Shown: positions 16,888 to 25,740, numbered from the stretch's first letter. The stretch is DNA of 56,574 bases from Mariniblastus sp. (GCA_029251085.1 JAQXDZ010000124.1:1-56574), one strand, 5' to 3'. A program made the numbers and translations. The notes: a model not told the origin generated them from the letters alone.

Positions 16888-18861
16888 TCAGTCCTCCATT
16901 GTAATTCGGATTGCGTCAATGACTTGGTTGGTATCTGGAAGTGCAGCGTACTCGTAAACGGGGTTGTACCCAATATGGACATCGGGTTTGGCAACCAACT
17001 GAGGAGCACTCACAAAATAGCAAAAACTTTCGGAGTCGCCCATGATTTCACTGATAATCATCTGTCCGACACTGCACGACCGGCCGTCTTCTTGGACGAC
17101 GACAAGGCGTCCTGTTTTTTCAACCGATTTGAGGATCGTCTCTTTATCCCAGGGTTGTATCGATCTCAGGTCGATGATCTCGGCTGAAACTTCGTCGGCG
17201 AGGGCATCGGCGGCAGCAAAAGCCTGTTCCATGCAATTGCCCCAAGCAACGAGGGTGACGTCATCTCCTTCGCGTCGCACCCTTGCTTCTCCGAAACCAA
17301 CAGCCGGAATGTCGTTAGGCACAGTCATTTGTTGCCGGAAAAGATGTTTGGGAATAAGGAAAAGCGTCGGATCATCGGTGTGCATGGACGTCCACATGAG
17401 AGCAGTCGCATCTTCGGGAGTGCTGGGCACTACAACACGTAATCCGGGGCAGTGCGCAAAGATCGATTCGTTTGCCTGCGAATGCCACAGCGAACCACCA
17501 GGCAGATAGGCCCCATACGGAGCGTACATGACTACCGGGCAATTCCAGTCGCCGTTGGTTCGCCAGCGAAGGGTTGCCAAGTTCTGTGTAATTTGGTTCA
17601 TGGCGGGGCCGACGAAGTCAATGAACTGAATTTCAAAGACGGGTCTCTTTCCGTAGCACGCCATGCCTATTCCGACGCCAGCGATGGTCGCCTCGGCGAG
17701 CGGAGAGTTGAAGACTCGGTCGGGATGTTCGTGGGAGAGATCTGCTGTGAGTCCAAACACGCCACCTTTGGGCGCCTCAATGTCTTCTCCAAAGAACATA
17801 TAGGAATCGTCGTTATCGAGTCCATGCTTGAAAACCTGGTTGATTGCATCAACCATTCGCCACTTTCGCCCGCCTTCGATGGGGGGAGGCTCAGGTGTCG
17901 ACAAAGGTGCGAATAGCTGCTTCATCAAGTCATCGGGAGTTGGATCCTGCTCGGATTCAGCCGCGATATACTCTTGGTCAACCCGTGTGTTGATCTCAGC
18001 CTTGATGTCTTCCCATTCGTCGCTCGACAATTCACCCGATTCGATTAATTCATTGGACAGCACGACGATCGGATCGCGATCTGCCATCGCTTCGATTTCA
18101 TCAAGCGGACGATAAACTCGATGGTCATCGGAACTAGTGTGCGAGCAAAGGCGGTCCAGTTCGGCAATAATGACCGTGGGACCGCCACCAGAGCGAGCCT
18201 TTTCGAGGGCCGGTGCCGCGACATCGAATACCCGATCCGGGTGGCGAGCGTCGACGTGAACCAAATGGCTTTCGTTAAAAACTTCTAGCTTAAACGGATT
18301 GAATTTTTCGGTGTTTGTGCTGATTCCGTAGTTGTTGTCTTCAACAATGAAAACGATCGGAAGTTGTCGCTCGATGGCAAACGCAATGGCCTCGTAAAAT
18401 TCACCCTGGCGCGAGGCAGCATCACCAACAGTAGCCACTACCACGTTGGGGTGCTCGTCAAGTTGCATGGCCCAGGCCACGCCGCAACCCGGAAGTGCAT
18501 TGGCTCCCGTCGGAGTCGGGACGCTCCAGATGTTCCGCTGACGGTCACTGTAGTGTCCCGGCATTTGGCGGCCGCCACTGGAGGAACCGAGTTTTGCAAA
18601 ATATGCACTCGCCAGTTCTGCGTTGGATACGCCTTTGGCGAGAACCATGGCTCGATCACGATAGTAGGGAAATAGGTAATCTCCCTCTTCCATTAAAAAT
18701 GAAAATACCGCGAGCGGTTCGTGCCCCATTCCAGCTACTTGGAACCAGCCTTTGCTCTGGCGGTGAAGAACGCCTTCGCGACGATCTCCCTCGCGACTTA
18801 GGTACATCAATTTTAAAAGTTCGAGTCGGTTGTATGTCATGGTTTGTGTATGAGGATTCAT
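16888..18861 (-). CDS. 2-oxoacid dehydrogenase E1, fused alpha and beta subunits
   Basis: 657 residues from ATG 18861; a GTG at 18879 is an alternative. The N-terminal half (about 10-320) is an E1-alpha: the thiamine diphosphate motif runs from GDAASRQGEF (about 146) to EDNNYGIS (about 174). The third residue of the usual GDG is Ala. An acidic linker (about 290-340) joins an E1-beta half with GEDIEAPKGGVFGLT, NSPLAEATIAG and YLPGGSLWHSQ. Fused E1 proteins decarboxylate 2-oxoacids and load the acyl group on E2, encoded 6 nt downstream. Usually alpha and beta are separate genes, so this fixes them at one to one. E3 must come from elsewhere in the genome. Confidence 0.92.
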   Translation of the reverse strand: MNPHTQTMTYNRLELLKLMYLSREGDRREGVLHRQSKGWFQVAGMGHEPLAVFSFLMEEGDYLFPYYRDRAMVLAKGVSNAELASAYFAKLGSSSGGRQMPGHYSDRQRNIWSVPTPTGANALPGCGVAWAMQLDEHPNVVVATVGDAASRQGEFYEAIAFAIERQLPIVFIVEDNNYGISTNTEKFNPFKLEVFNESHLVHVDARHPDRVFDVAAPALEKARSGGGPTVIIAELDRLCSHTSSDDHRVYRPLDEIEAMADRDPIVVLSNELIESGELSSDEWEDIKAEINTRVDQEYIAAESEQDPTPDDLMKQLFAPLSTPEPPPIEGGRKWRMVDAINQVFKHGLDNDDSYMFFGEDIEAPKGGVFGLTADLSHEHPDRVFNSPLAEATIAGVGIGMACYGKRPVFEIQFIDFVGPAMNQITQNLATLRWRTNGDWNCPVVMYAPYGAYLPGGSLWHSQANESIFAHCPGLRVVVPSTPEDATALMWTSMHTDDPTLFLIPKHLFRQQMTVPNDIPAVGFGEARVRREGDDVTLVAWGNCMEQAFAAADALADEVSAEIIDLRSIQPWDKETILKSVEKTGRLVVVQEDGRSCSVGQMIISEIMGDSESFCYFVSAPQLVAKPDVHIGYNPVYEYAALPDTNQVIDAIRITMED

Positions 18862-19602
18862 AAAGTTGATCTGCTCCACACGTATTCTAGGGTCGTTGAC
18901 GCAAAATTTAAGACGTCTGACGGGAGGTTGACGAGGAGTACAGCGGGTTTAATCAACGCAAAAATCCGTGGATTTTGCCGTGATTTGTCGACCCGCGTCT
19001 CATCCAGAGACGTTCAGACGGGATTTTATCTCCCTGAAAATAGCCTGCAAGAGCGTATTATCGGCCCTTGGGTGTTTTGGCGGTATATTAATGAATTCAA
19101 ACGGTTTTGGTGATCGAATTTCCACATTTTAAGAGGTGTAGTCCAGATTGTGGAATTCCTTGGTCGTTTTGGGTGCTTGTAAGGTGCTGCTTTCAAGCTG
19201 CGAGTTTTGACTAATAGAGCACTGTTCTTGGTCCAGTTGGTGGCTCGAAGTAAGAGTCATTTGTTTTTGCGTGCTGGTTGTTGTTCGGTCTGGACCGAGG
19301 TTACCGACGAGATTTGCCGAAACCTCTCGTTTTTAGTTTTAGATGAGTGTGTCTGCAGGGCGAGGGATTTAACCATTTTTGAGTTAGTGGCTAACAAGTC
19401 CGCATTATTATTTTTAGAGGAATCGTGCTTCAGCATGCTTGCCAATTGCTGACGATGTTGTCGTCAGATGGTAGATTGTCGGTTGCCCGCGGAGTTGGGG
19501 CGTGCTTTAAAACGACTGGGCACGTCGCGTCCCTAATCTTGGATGAATGGACTACCGTCCGCTTGGCGAAAATATTCAACCTCTCAAAGCAGGAGATACT
19601 GA
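18862..19602. other. 741-bp gene-poor region with short palindromes
   Basis: It separates the divergent E1 and M28 peptidase genes. Reading frames here lack signal sequences, domains or good start sites. Several short dyads are visible: an imperfect one at 18958-18979, cgtctc/gagacg at 18996-19012, cggtc/gaccg at 19286-19297 and ctgacga/tcgtcag at 19449-19467. These could be operators or parts of a structured RNA. No known RNA family was recognised. Confidence 0.5.
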
Positions 19603-21456
19603 GTGAGGCACAAACACTTATTTAAAATGACTTTTACCGCTTGCATCTTGGGCTTCGCCTCAACGATGTTGGTGACTTCCGATAACGTCATTGGTCAAGA
19701 AGCGTCTGAAAAGGCGGCTGAGAAAAAAGAAGTTTCGATTGATCAGGATGCGTTGAAGCAGGTGACTTATGACATTAAGTATATGTCGTCTGACGAAATG
19801 GGAGGTCGGCAACCGGGGACTCCGGGAATCAAGCTTTGTGAAGACTACATAGTTGCTGAATATAAAAAAGCTGGCTTAAAGCCTCTTGCGGACGGAACAT
19901 ACTTTCAGGAAATGGAAGTGGGAAACACACGGGTTGTTGATAAAGCAGCAACAGCCTTGGCACTAAGCGGGCCAAACGACGCAAAGGTAGAATTGAAATT
20001 AGGGAAAAATTTCCAACAACTCTTGGGAAGGCGAGATTTTGATCTAAGTAGTGATCTTGTTTTTGTAGGCTACGGAATTTCGGCGCCCGAACACAATTAC
20101 GATGACTACAAGGGTGTTGATGTTGAGGGAAAAATTGTGGTGATGATTCGTTACGAACCGCAATCCGAGGACGAGAGCAGCGTTTTTGACGGAGCTGATA
20201 CATCTCGCCACTCATCTGGAAGCCAAAAGGTGGCGGCAGCTAGGCGCGCGAAAGCGGCTGGAATCATTATGGTAAACGATTCAGTCAATGCTGCTTCGGC
20301 TGACGAGCTCGTTCAGGCTGATCGGTTTAGAACTAATGGTTTGCCGTTCGCTCAGGTCAAACGTTCGGTTTTGGATGATCTTCTAAAGAGTTCTCCTTTA
20401 AATACTCCAACAGGTAAAAAGCTTTCAAGCGTGAAAGCAATCGAAGCACAGATCGACAGCAATCTGGAGCCGATTTCCCAGGTGATGGATGGTTGGTCTG
20501 CCAACTTTAAATCAGCATTTAGTATTAAAAAGACTAAGACCAGCAACATCATCGGAATCATTGAAGGTGAAGGCCCCAACGCAGATGAAACGATTGTGAT
20601 TGGAGCACATTACGATCACCTTGGAATGGGCGATTACGGTTCTCGTGCGCCGGGACGTAAAGAGATTCATAACGGTGCTGATGATAATGCTACGGGGACA
20701 GCAGCGGTGATTGAATTGGCTCGCCGGTTCAATAAGCGTGACAAGAAACCGGGGCGTCGACTTGTGTTTGTTTGTTTTACTGCCGAAGAAATGGGACTGT
20801 TGGGGGCGATTCACTATTGTGAAAATCCACTTTTCCCTTTGGAAACCACTGCTGCAATGATCAACTTTGATATGATCGGTTGGTTGCGTGATAACAAACT
20901 CACTTTGTACAACTGGAATTCATCCGCTCAATTGGATCCTGTGTTTGATTCTGCAAATGCAGATTTTGGATTTGATCTCAACAAACCGCCACGCGCGTTT
21001 GCGGGTAGTGATCACCTGCCGTTTAATCAGCGAGATGTTCCAAACGTGTTTATTCACACTGGTCAGACTGCGGTTTACCACACTCCTGAAGATGACTTTG
21101 AAACGCTTGACTGTGAAGGCGCTTTGAAAGTGATTGATTACTCGGAGAAGGTTGTCGACGAACTTGCTTCGATGGATAAGAAACCAGTTTTTGGTGCCCC
21201 TAAGCCGTTTCGGTTGGGAGTCATGCTTGATGATGACAACGGTGTTGTTACTGTTGAAAGTGTGACACCGAATTCTGCTGCTGAAAAAGCGGGATTACAA
21301 AAAGGTGATGTCATTGTTGAAATGAATGGTGAGGCAATGACGAAACGGCGAGATATTTCTCGTTTGATTCGGCGCGATGCTGGTAAGACCGCGAAATTTA
21401 AATTGAAGCGGGGCGAAACTGAAGTTAACCTAAATATCAAGCTCAAGAACGACTAG
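19603..21456 (+). CDS. Secreted M28 metallopeptidase with PA and PDZ domains
   Basis: 617 residues, starting at a GTG supported by AGGAG seven bases upstream (19591-19595). A signal peptide (residues about 5-32, ending IGQ) leads to the first part of the peptidase fold, a protease-associated (PA) insert at about 145-290, then the catalytic core. The zinc ligands and catalytic residues of M28 are visible: His336 in GAHYDH, Asp361 in ADDNATG, Glu395/396 in FTAEEMG, Asp423 in NFDMIG and His493 in YHTPED. A C-terminal PDZ domain (about 530-610, AGLQKGDVIVEMNGE) should bind substrate termini. It is probably an aminopeptidase acting in the periplasm. The gene stands alone and ends with a strong terminator at 21504-21532. 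Confidence 0.94.
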   Translation: MRHKHLFKMTFTACILGFASTMLVTSDNVIGQEASEKAAEKKEVSIDQDALKQVTYDIKYMSSDEMGGRQPGTPGIKLCEDYIVAEYKKAGLKPLADGTYFQEMEVGNTRVVDKAATALALSGPNDAKVELKLGKNFQQLLGRRDFDLSSDLVFVGYGISAPEHNYDDYKGVDVEGKIVVMIRYEPQSEDESSVFDGADTSRHSSGSQKVAAARRAKAAGIIMVNDSVNAASADELVQADRFRTNGLPFAQVKRSVLDDLLKSSPLNTPTGKKLSSVKAIEAQIDSNLEPISQVMDGWSANFKSAFSIKKTKTSNIIGIIEGEGPNADETIVIGAHYDHLGMGDYGSRAPGRKEIHNGADDNATGTAAVIELARRFNKRDKKPGRRLVFVCFTAEEMGLLGAIHYCENPLFPLETTAAMINFDMIGWLRDNKLTLYNWNSSAQLDPVFDSANADFGFDLNKPPRAFAGSDHLPFNQRDVPNVFIHTGQTAVYHTPEDDFETLDCEGALKVIDYSEKVVDELASMDKKPVFGAPKPFRLGVMLDDDNGVVTVESVTPNSAAEKAGLQKGDVIVEMNGEAMTKRRDISRLIRRDAGKTAKFKLKRGETEVNLNIKLKND

Positions 21457-21503
21457 TGCTTGGGGAGAGATGGGGATTAACATTTCCCATTGAAAAAATA
21501 GGG

Positions 21504-21532
21504 CCTGCCGCAATCTTGCGGCAGGTTTTTTT
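21504..21532 (+). terminator. Intrinsic terminator after the M28 peptidase
   Basis: Perfect 10-bp stem cctgccgcaa/ttgcggcagg with a 2-base core, followed by seven T (21526-21532). It lies 47 nt past the stop codon. Confidence 0.93.
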
Positions 21533-21750
21533 ATTGTCCATTTTCATCGAAATGTAGTCTCCGAAGATGGGTGAGCGTGTTTTGCAATTTTTGATTAGAG
21601 ATAATTGGCAAGGATAATTGTTTAGAAAACTAAGATTGCCGAGAAGTCAACGAAACACCGTTTAGGATCTAGCCGGGAATCAGGTCGAGCGATTGCTGGT
21701 TGGTAAAGAATTGTGTTCTTATTTGAAAACTCACTGCTGGTTTACAATCT

Positions 21751-22596
21751 ATGTCTCATAAAAATCGAGAAGAACAGACCGTGCAAGACAAGATGCACGA
21801 GATCATTTTCGGCGCCCACACCACGCAAGGGTGGTTGTTTGATATGGCATTGTTGGTCGTGATTGTCTTAAGTGTCATCTCGAACAGTTTGGAAACAGTG
21901 GCAGGTTTTGAGAACCGCTGGGAGGATGCCTTGTTCTGGGCGAGTTGGGTTTTCACCGGGCTCTTTACTGTCGAATACGCTTTGCGAATTTACTGTGTGA
22001 AAAAACCTTGGCGGTTCATTTTTAGTTTTTGGGGGATTGTCGATCTCCTGGCGATTCTTCCTGAATATCTCTTGTTTCTGTTTTTCTCGGCAGGTGGGCA
22101 TGCGAGTGCATTTTCGGCTATCCGTTCACTCCGGTTATTGAGGGTCTTTCGAATTCTCAATTTGTCCTGGTTTCAGCGTGAGGGCGAGGATTTGGGGAAT
22201 GCCATTTGGCGAGCCCGCGGGAAAATTGTAGTTTTCATCATGGTCGTGTTAATTATCGTTACCATTGCTGGAACGATCATGTATGACGTTGAAAGTACAT
22301 TCGATCCAGACTCAAAATTTACGTCGATTCCAATGGGTATTTACTGGGCAATTGTTACGATGACCACCGTTGGTTTTGGCGACATTGTTCCCAAGACAAC
22401 GGGCGGGCAATTCATCTCTGCGATTCTCATTTTGGTGGGTTACAGCTTGATCATTGTTCCTACTGGATTCGTTTCAGCGGAGGTGTTAGATCGAAAACGG
22501 CGACGCGTGATTTCGACCGTTTCATGTCCTTCCTGTCTGACAGAGGATCATGATGACGACGCGCTTTTTTGCAAGTATTGTGGCGGGGAAATGTAG
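21751..22596 (+). CDS. Voltage-gated-type K+ channel with C-terminal zinc ribbon
   Basis: 281 residues, six-TM ion transport architecture. The S4-like helix has arginines at regular three-residue spacing (SLRLLRVFRIL, about 126-136). The selectivity filter is TTVGFGD (205-211), of the K+ type GFG. After the last helix the usual cytoplasmic domain is absent; instead there is a basic stretch (DRKRRR) and a zinc ribbon with CPSC (Cys259, Cys262) and CKYC (Cys274, Cys277). This ribbon could sense metal or redox state or mediate assembly (inference). The gene is monocistronic by spacing, with no Shine-Dalgarno before the ATG. Confidence 0.93.
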   Translation: MSHKNREEQTVQDKMHEIIFGAHTTQGWLFDMALLVVIVLSVISNSLETVAGFENRWEDALFWASWVFTGLFTVEYALRIYCVKKPWRFIFSFWGIVDLLAILPEYLLFLFFSAGGHASAFSAIRSLRLLRVFRILNLSWFQREGEDLGNAIWRARGKIVVFIMVVLIIVTIAGTIMYDVESTFDPDSKFTSIPMGIYWAIVTMTTVGFGDIVPKTTGGQFISAILILVGYSLIIVPTGFVSAEVLDRKRRRVISTVSCPSCLTEDHDDDALFCKYCGGEM

Positions 22597-22737
22597 CGGT
22601 GCATTGGCGAGGGGTAGCACTAGGGACTGAGCGTCGAACCGTTGGAGGTTGGGCGAGGGGGCCTTACCATTTGGACGTTGGAGAAATGTCGTTAAACTGA
22701 GGTTCGGTCATCCCGTGAAAATGGCGATTCAAAATTT

Positions 22738-23676
22738 ATGACGAACTATGCAATTGAACTGAATCAAGTGACCAAGCGGTTTGGGAAACAGACGGCTGTG
22801 GATCAAATTGATTTGGCGGTTCCTGAGGGAGCAATTTACGGGTTTATTGGTCCAAATGGCTCCGGCAAGACAACGACTTTGCGGATGATCTTGAGGATAT
22901 TTCAGCCGGACGAGGGAGTCGTGACAGTTCTGGGGGGAGCGCACGGACGGACGGCGGACAACCGGCTCGGCTATCTTCCGGAAGAGCGTGGTCTCTATAA
23001 ACGAATGAAGGTTCGGAATGTTTTGAAGTACTATGCGAGGCTCAAGGGTTTTTACGATTGCCAGTCGGAAATAGATTTTTGGCTCGAGCGATTAGGTGCT
23101 TCTGAGTGGGCGAATAAACGAGTGGATGCGCTGTCCAAAGGAATGGCTCAGAAGATTCAGTTTATTTCAGCGGTTGTTGCGAAGCCCAAATTGGTGATTC
23201 TCGATGAGCCTTTCAGCGGACTTGATCCTGTCAATCTAGATTCGTTGAGAGCGGCAGTGTTGAGCTTACGCGAGAACGGAACGACAATTGTGTTTTCGAC
23301 GCATGATATGGAAATGGCTGAAAAAATGTGCGATACCATTTTTATGATTTTCCGTGGCAAGAAGGTGCTCGACGGAACGCTTAGTTCTATTCAGGCCGAT
23401 TACCCGGCGGACGAAGTGCGTGTGCAGGTCGATAAATTCCCACAGGACGGTGGAGTTAACGAACGAGGAGAATCTCCCGTACCTGCGATGGATGGGATCT
23501 CTGAAGTCCACTTCGATGGGCGCTTTCATCGATTTCGTCTCGATCATCCAGACTGCGTGCAGGGGGTGTTGAGTCGACTTTCGGGTATGCGTTCGATCAA
23601 GCACTTTGAGGTTGTGAAACCCTCGTTGCATGACATTTTTGTGAAAATTGCCAAGCCGCACACTGACGGGGCGTAA
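22738..23676 (+). CDS. ABC transporter ATP-binding protein without linked permease
   Basis: 312 residues. Walker A is GPNGSGKT (38-45), the signature is LSKGMAQ, Walker B is LVILDEP, followed by the D-loop GLDP and switch His in STHDMEMAE. The region after about residue 225 is the DUF4162-type C-terminal extension found in NatA-like ABC-2 ATPases, which energise export of Na+, drugs or proteins. The usual permease gene is missing: the next gene is on the opposite strand and begins at the very next base after this stop. The ATPase must pair with a permease elsewhere, or the permease was lost. Confidence 0.92.
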   Translation: MTNYAIELNQVTKRFGKQTAVDQIDLAVPEGAIYGFIGPNGSGKTTTLRMILRIFQPDEGVVTVLGGAHGRTADNRLGYLPEERGLYKRMKVRNVLKYYARLKGFYDCQSEIDFWLERLGASEWANKRVDALSKGMAQKIQFISAVVAKPKLVILDEPFSGLDPVNLDSLRAAVLSLRENGTTIVFSTHDMEMAEKMCDTIFMIFRGKKVLDGTLSSIQADYPADEVRVQVDKFPQDGGVNERGESPVPAMDGISEVHFDGRFHRFRLDHPDCVQGVLSRLSGMRSIKHFEVVKPSLHDIFVKIAKPHTDGA

Positions 23677-24645
23677 TTAATTCCAAGCGAGTTGAGAGCG
23701 GGACTTCCAGTAATCAATGGGTGTTTCCGCAAATTTGGAAGTCTGGCGTTCGAGTTCGTCGTCCCACTGGAGTGACGTGGCTTTGAGATTGGAAGTAACT
23801 TGTTCAGCAGTCGTTGCACCGCTTAGAACGATTCCTGCCCAGGGTCGATTTAGTGCAGCGGCGATGCTAATTGCGTCAATGGTGGTTTGATGTTCGCGAG
23901 CAAGCCGGCTGAGCTGTTCTTTTTGCGAGCGAAAGTTGGGACTTTGGTTTCGAGAGGTGAGCCTGCCGTTGGCCACGGATTCTTTGATGATCACTTTTAG
24001 TCCAAGGTCGTGGGCTTTTTTTAAAGCGGTTTCGGCGGATTGCTCGAGAAGGTTCCAAGTTGCCTGAACTGATTGAAACAATCGCTCACCATTCACTTCC
24101 ACAGTGAGTGCTTTTTCAATGGTTTCTGCCTGTTCGGGGCCTGAGACTGATAGCCCAACGGAGGTTCCGGTCTGGCGAATTCGATCGAGGAATTCAAGGA
24201 CGGGTTGGTTGTTTAAGACCCCGCTTTCCTTGGTGGCAGAGTGAATTTGGTAAATCTTTAGATGCTCGCCAAGTTGATTAAGTGAGGTCGCGTATTGTCG
24301 TTGAAGGACTGGAAGTTCGTGCCGTTTAACTTCATGAGCTACGCCATTTGGGGTTCGAACTTTCCATGCTGCGGTGTAGGTGTATCCCCACTTAGAACTG
24401 ATGGTTATTTCCTGTGAAGGGATCGACATTTCTCTGACCCACTGGGAGACGAACTCTTCTGCGCGGCCGTAAGATCGAGCGACGTCAAAGTGGCGAATAC
24501 CAGAATTCCAAGCTTGATTGAGAACTTCAAATGCATTGTTTCGAACAGATTCGATAGAGTAGGCGTGATTCAAATCCTCGCCATGTCCAAGATTGATGTA
24601 TCCTGGTCGGCCGAGAGAAGCCATGCCAAGCCCAAGCTGCGCCAT
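23677..24645 (-). CDS. Aldo/keto reductase
   Basis: 322 residues with an AKR (alpha/beta)8 barrel. The catalytic tetrad is visible: Asp54 and Tyr59 in HFDVARSYG, Lys85 in SSKWGY and His135 in YQIHSAT. It reduces aldehydes or ketones with NAD(P)H in the cytoplasm; the substrate is unknown, and a sugar dehydrogenase-like role is possible. The protein lacks a signal sequence. Its stop codon abuts that of the ABC ATPase on the other strand with no gap. Downstream promoter signals are not evident. Confidence 0.9.
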   Translation of the reverse strand: MAQLGLGMASLGRPGYINLGHGEDLNHAYSIESVRNNAFEVLNQAWNSGIRHFDVARSYGRAEEFVSQWVREMSIPSQEITISSKWGYTYTAAWKVRTPNGVAHEVKRHELPVLQRQYATSLNQLGEHLKIYQIHSATKESGVLNNQPVLEFLDRIRQTGTSVGLSVSGPEQAETIEKALTVEVNGERLFQSVQATWNLLEQSAETALKKAHDLGLKVIIKESVANGRLTSRNQSPNFRSQKEQLSRLAREHQTTIDAISIAAALNRPWAGIVLSGATTAEQVTSNLKATSLQWDDELERQTSKFAETPIDYWKSRSQLAWN

Positions 24646-24746
24646 TAGATGGTTTTCTGGTTGAAGTCGGATTGCGATTGATCAGGAACAAAAACAGTTA
24701 AGGTTAACTACAGATAAGGTTCACTGAGGATAAGATACTACAAAAA

Positions 24747-24781
24747 AAGCCGAGCCTGAAATCAGGCCCGGCTTATTTTTT
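24747..24781 (-). terminator. Intrinsic terminator after the Cys-Cys repeat gene
   Basis: Arms 24747-24759 and 24762-24774 form a 13-bp stem with one mismatch. On the minus strand it is followed by a run of T (complement of the A-run 24742-24748). A T-run on the plus side makes it potentially bidirectional. Confidence 0.9.
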
Positions 24782-24801
24782 TGCAATTTTAAAGTTGCGT
24801 A

Positions 24802-25377
24802 TTAGCAAGGGTTAGGCTTGCAGCACTTGCGTGCTTTAAGCTTAGCAACAACGCCAACGCGCTTCTTGCAGCATGCAGTTGCAACTGGCTCAACAGGAGC
24901 AGTTTCGCAGCATGGATCTGGCTTGCAGCACTTGCGTGAGCGAAGTCGTTGCATGATTCCAACGCGCTTCTTGCAGCAAGGATCAGCTTCGCAGCATGCA
25001 GTTGCAACTTCAGCAACTGGCTCAGCTGGAACTGGCTCAGCAGCTTCTACTGGAGCACAGCAAGGATCCGGCTTGCAGCATTTGCGTGCTTTCAAGCGAG
25101 CCATAAGACCTACGCGAGTTTTGCAGCAAGGATCAGCAACTTCAGCACAGCAAGGAGCTGGTGCAGGCTCGCAACATTTGCGTGCTTTCAAGCGAGCCAT
25201 AAGGCCTACGCGAGTTTTGCAGCAAGGATCAGCGTCGCAGCAAGTTGCTGGAGCTGGAGTGCAGCATGAAGGTGCAGGAGCGCAACAGCGCTTCTTAAAA
25301 AGTGGACCAGCAGCGTCGGCTGAATTGGCCACCAAGAACAGGCTGAATACGATCAGCGAACAAATAACGCGATTCAT
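24802..25377 (-). CDS. Secreted Cys-Cys repeat protein, four-unit, function unknown
   Basis: 191 residues. A clear signal peptide (1-23, ending ADAA) precedes a mature part in which about 31 of 168 residues are Cys, almost all as Cys-Cys pairs. Four core units occur at 52-69, 84-101, 134-151 and 169-186. Each is a basic 14-residue segment (type KTRVGLMARLKARK) bounded by CC on both sides, and the units are joined by Pro/Ala/Glu linkers and PDPCC or PAPCC segments. AGGAGA lies eight bases before the ATG, one of the better ribosome sites here, and a strong terminator follows, so it may be highly expressed. No known domain recognised. Possible roles are disulfide-cross-linked cell wall component or metal binding; neither is proven. 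Two repeat units are nearly identical in DNA, indicating recent duplication. Confidence 0.85.
   Translation of the reverse strand: MNRVICSLIVFSLFLVANSADAAGPLFKKRCCAPAPSCCTPAPATCCDADPCCKTRVGLMARLKARKCCEPAPAPCCAEVADPCCKTRVGLMARLKARKCCKPDPCCAPVEAAEPVPAEPVAEVATACCEADPCCKKRVGIMQRLRSRKCCKPDPCCETAPVEPVATACCKKRVGVVAKLKARKCCKPNPC
25075..25233. repeat. Near-identical 63-bp direct repeats inside the Cys-Cys gene
   Basis: 25075-25137 and 25171-25233 differ at only two positions, with a 96-bp period. They encode two of the four CCKTRVG-type units. Such nucleotide identity points to recent tandem duplication or gene conversion within the coding region. Confidence 0.9.
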
Positions 25378-25439
25378 GAAATGGGTCTCCTATCTCTGAG
25401 AATCGAAAACGATGTGAAAGGGTTGATTTAACAGCTGAA

Positions 25440-25468
25440 AAGTTATGTTGAAATTTAGGGTCTGTCAA
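25440..25468 (-). promoter_or_regulatory. Possible promoter of the Cys-Cys repeat gene
   Basis: On the minus strand a perfect TTGACA (25468-25463) lies 17 bases before a weak -10, TAACTT (25445-25440). Transcription would start near 25433, giving a leader of about 55 nt. The -10 match is poor, so confidence is low. Confidence 0.35.
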
Positions 25469-25673
25469 CAAGATGGGGTGTTTTTGCGGGCTAAACAAAT
25501 GAAAAAAAAGAGGTAAGCGATTCGGATTGAATGCAATACCAGTTTAGCGGGAGAAAAAGTGCCTTAGGCAGCGCGTTGGCGGTGTTTTTATTCTTTTTGT
25601 GGGGTTTCTACCGCTTGTATGCGTTCAAAAGGAATTCGAGTTTTTTTTAAAATTCTTCTCGGTTAAAGCCAAG

Positions 25674-25740
25674 CTACCCCAGTTAGTGCGTTGTGAATCG
25701 CACATTGGGGGGATTGAGGGGGCTCGGTCTATTGGGGTAG
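25674..25740. other. Possible structured RNA: nested stems
   Basis: An outer 8-bp stem ctacccca (25674-25681)/tggggtag (25733-25740) encloses an inner stem gtgcg (25686-25690)/cgcac (25699-25703) and a G-rich stretch. It matches no RNA family I recognise. It could be chance. Confidence 0.25.

Noticed and set aside
17042..17509. 155-codon plus-strand frame opposite the E1 gene
   Set aside because: The E1 frame carries conserved motifs throughout; the plus frame has none.
24345..24356. gggttcgaac as a tRNA T-loop
   Set aside because: It lies within the aldo/keto reductase coding frame, and no acceptor or anticodon stems surround it.
25075..25233. Direct repeats as a CRISPR array
   Set aside because: Repeats are coding, only two near-identical copies, with no unique spacers of regular length and no cas genes.
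24818..25399. 193-codon open frame on the plus strand opposite the Cys-Cys gene
   Set aside because: It mirrors the repeat structure of the minus-strand gene, lacks a ribosome site and has no signal peptide. The minus gene has signal peptide, ribosome site and terminator.
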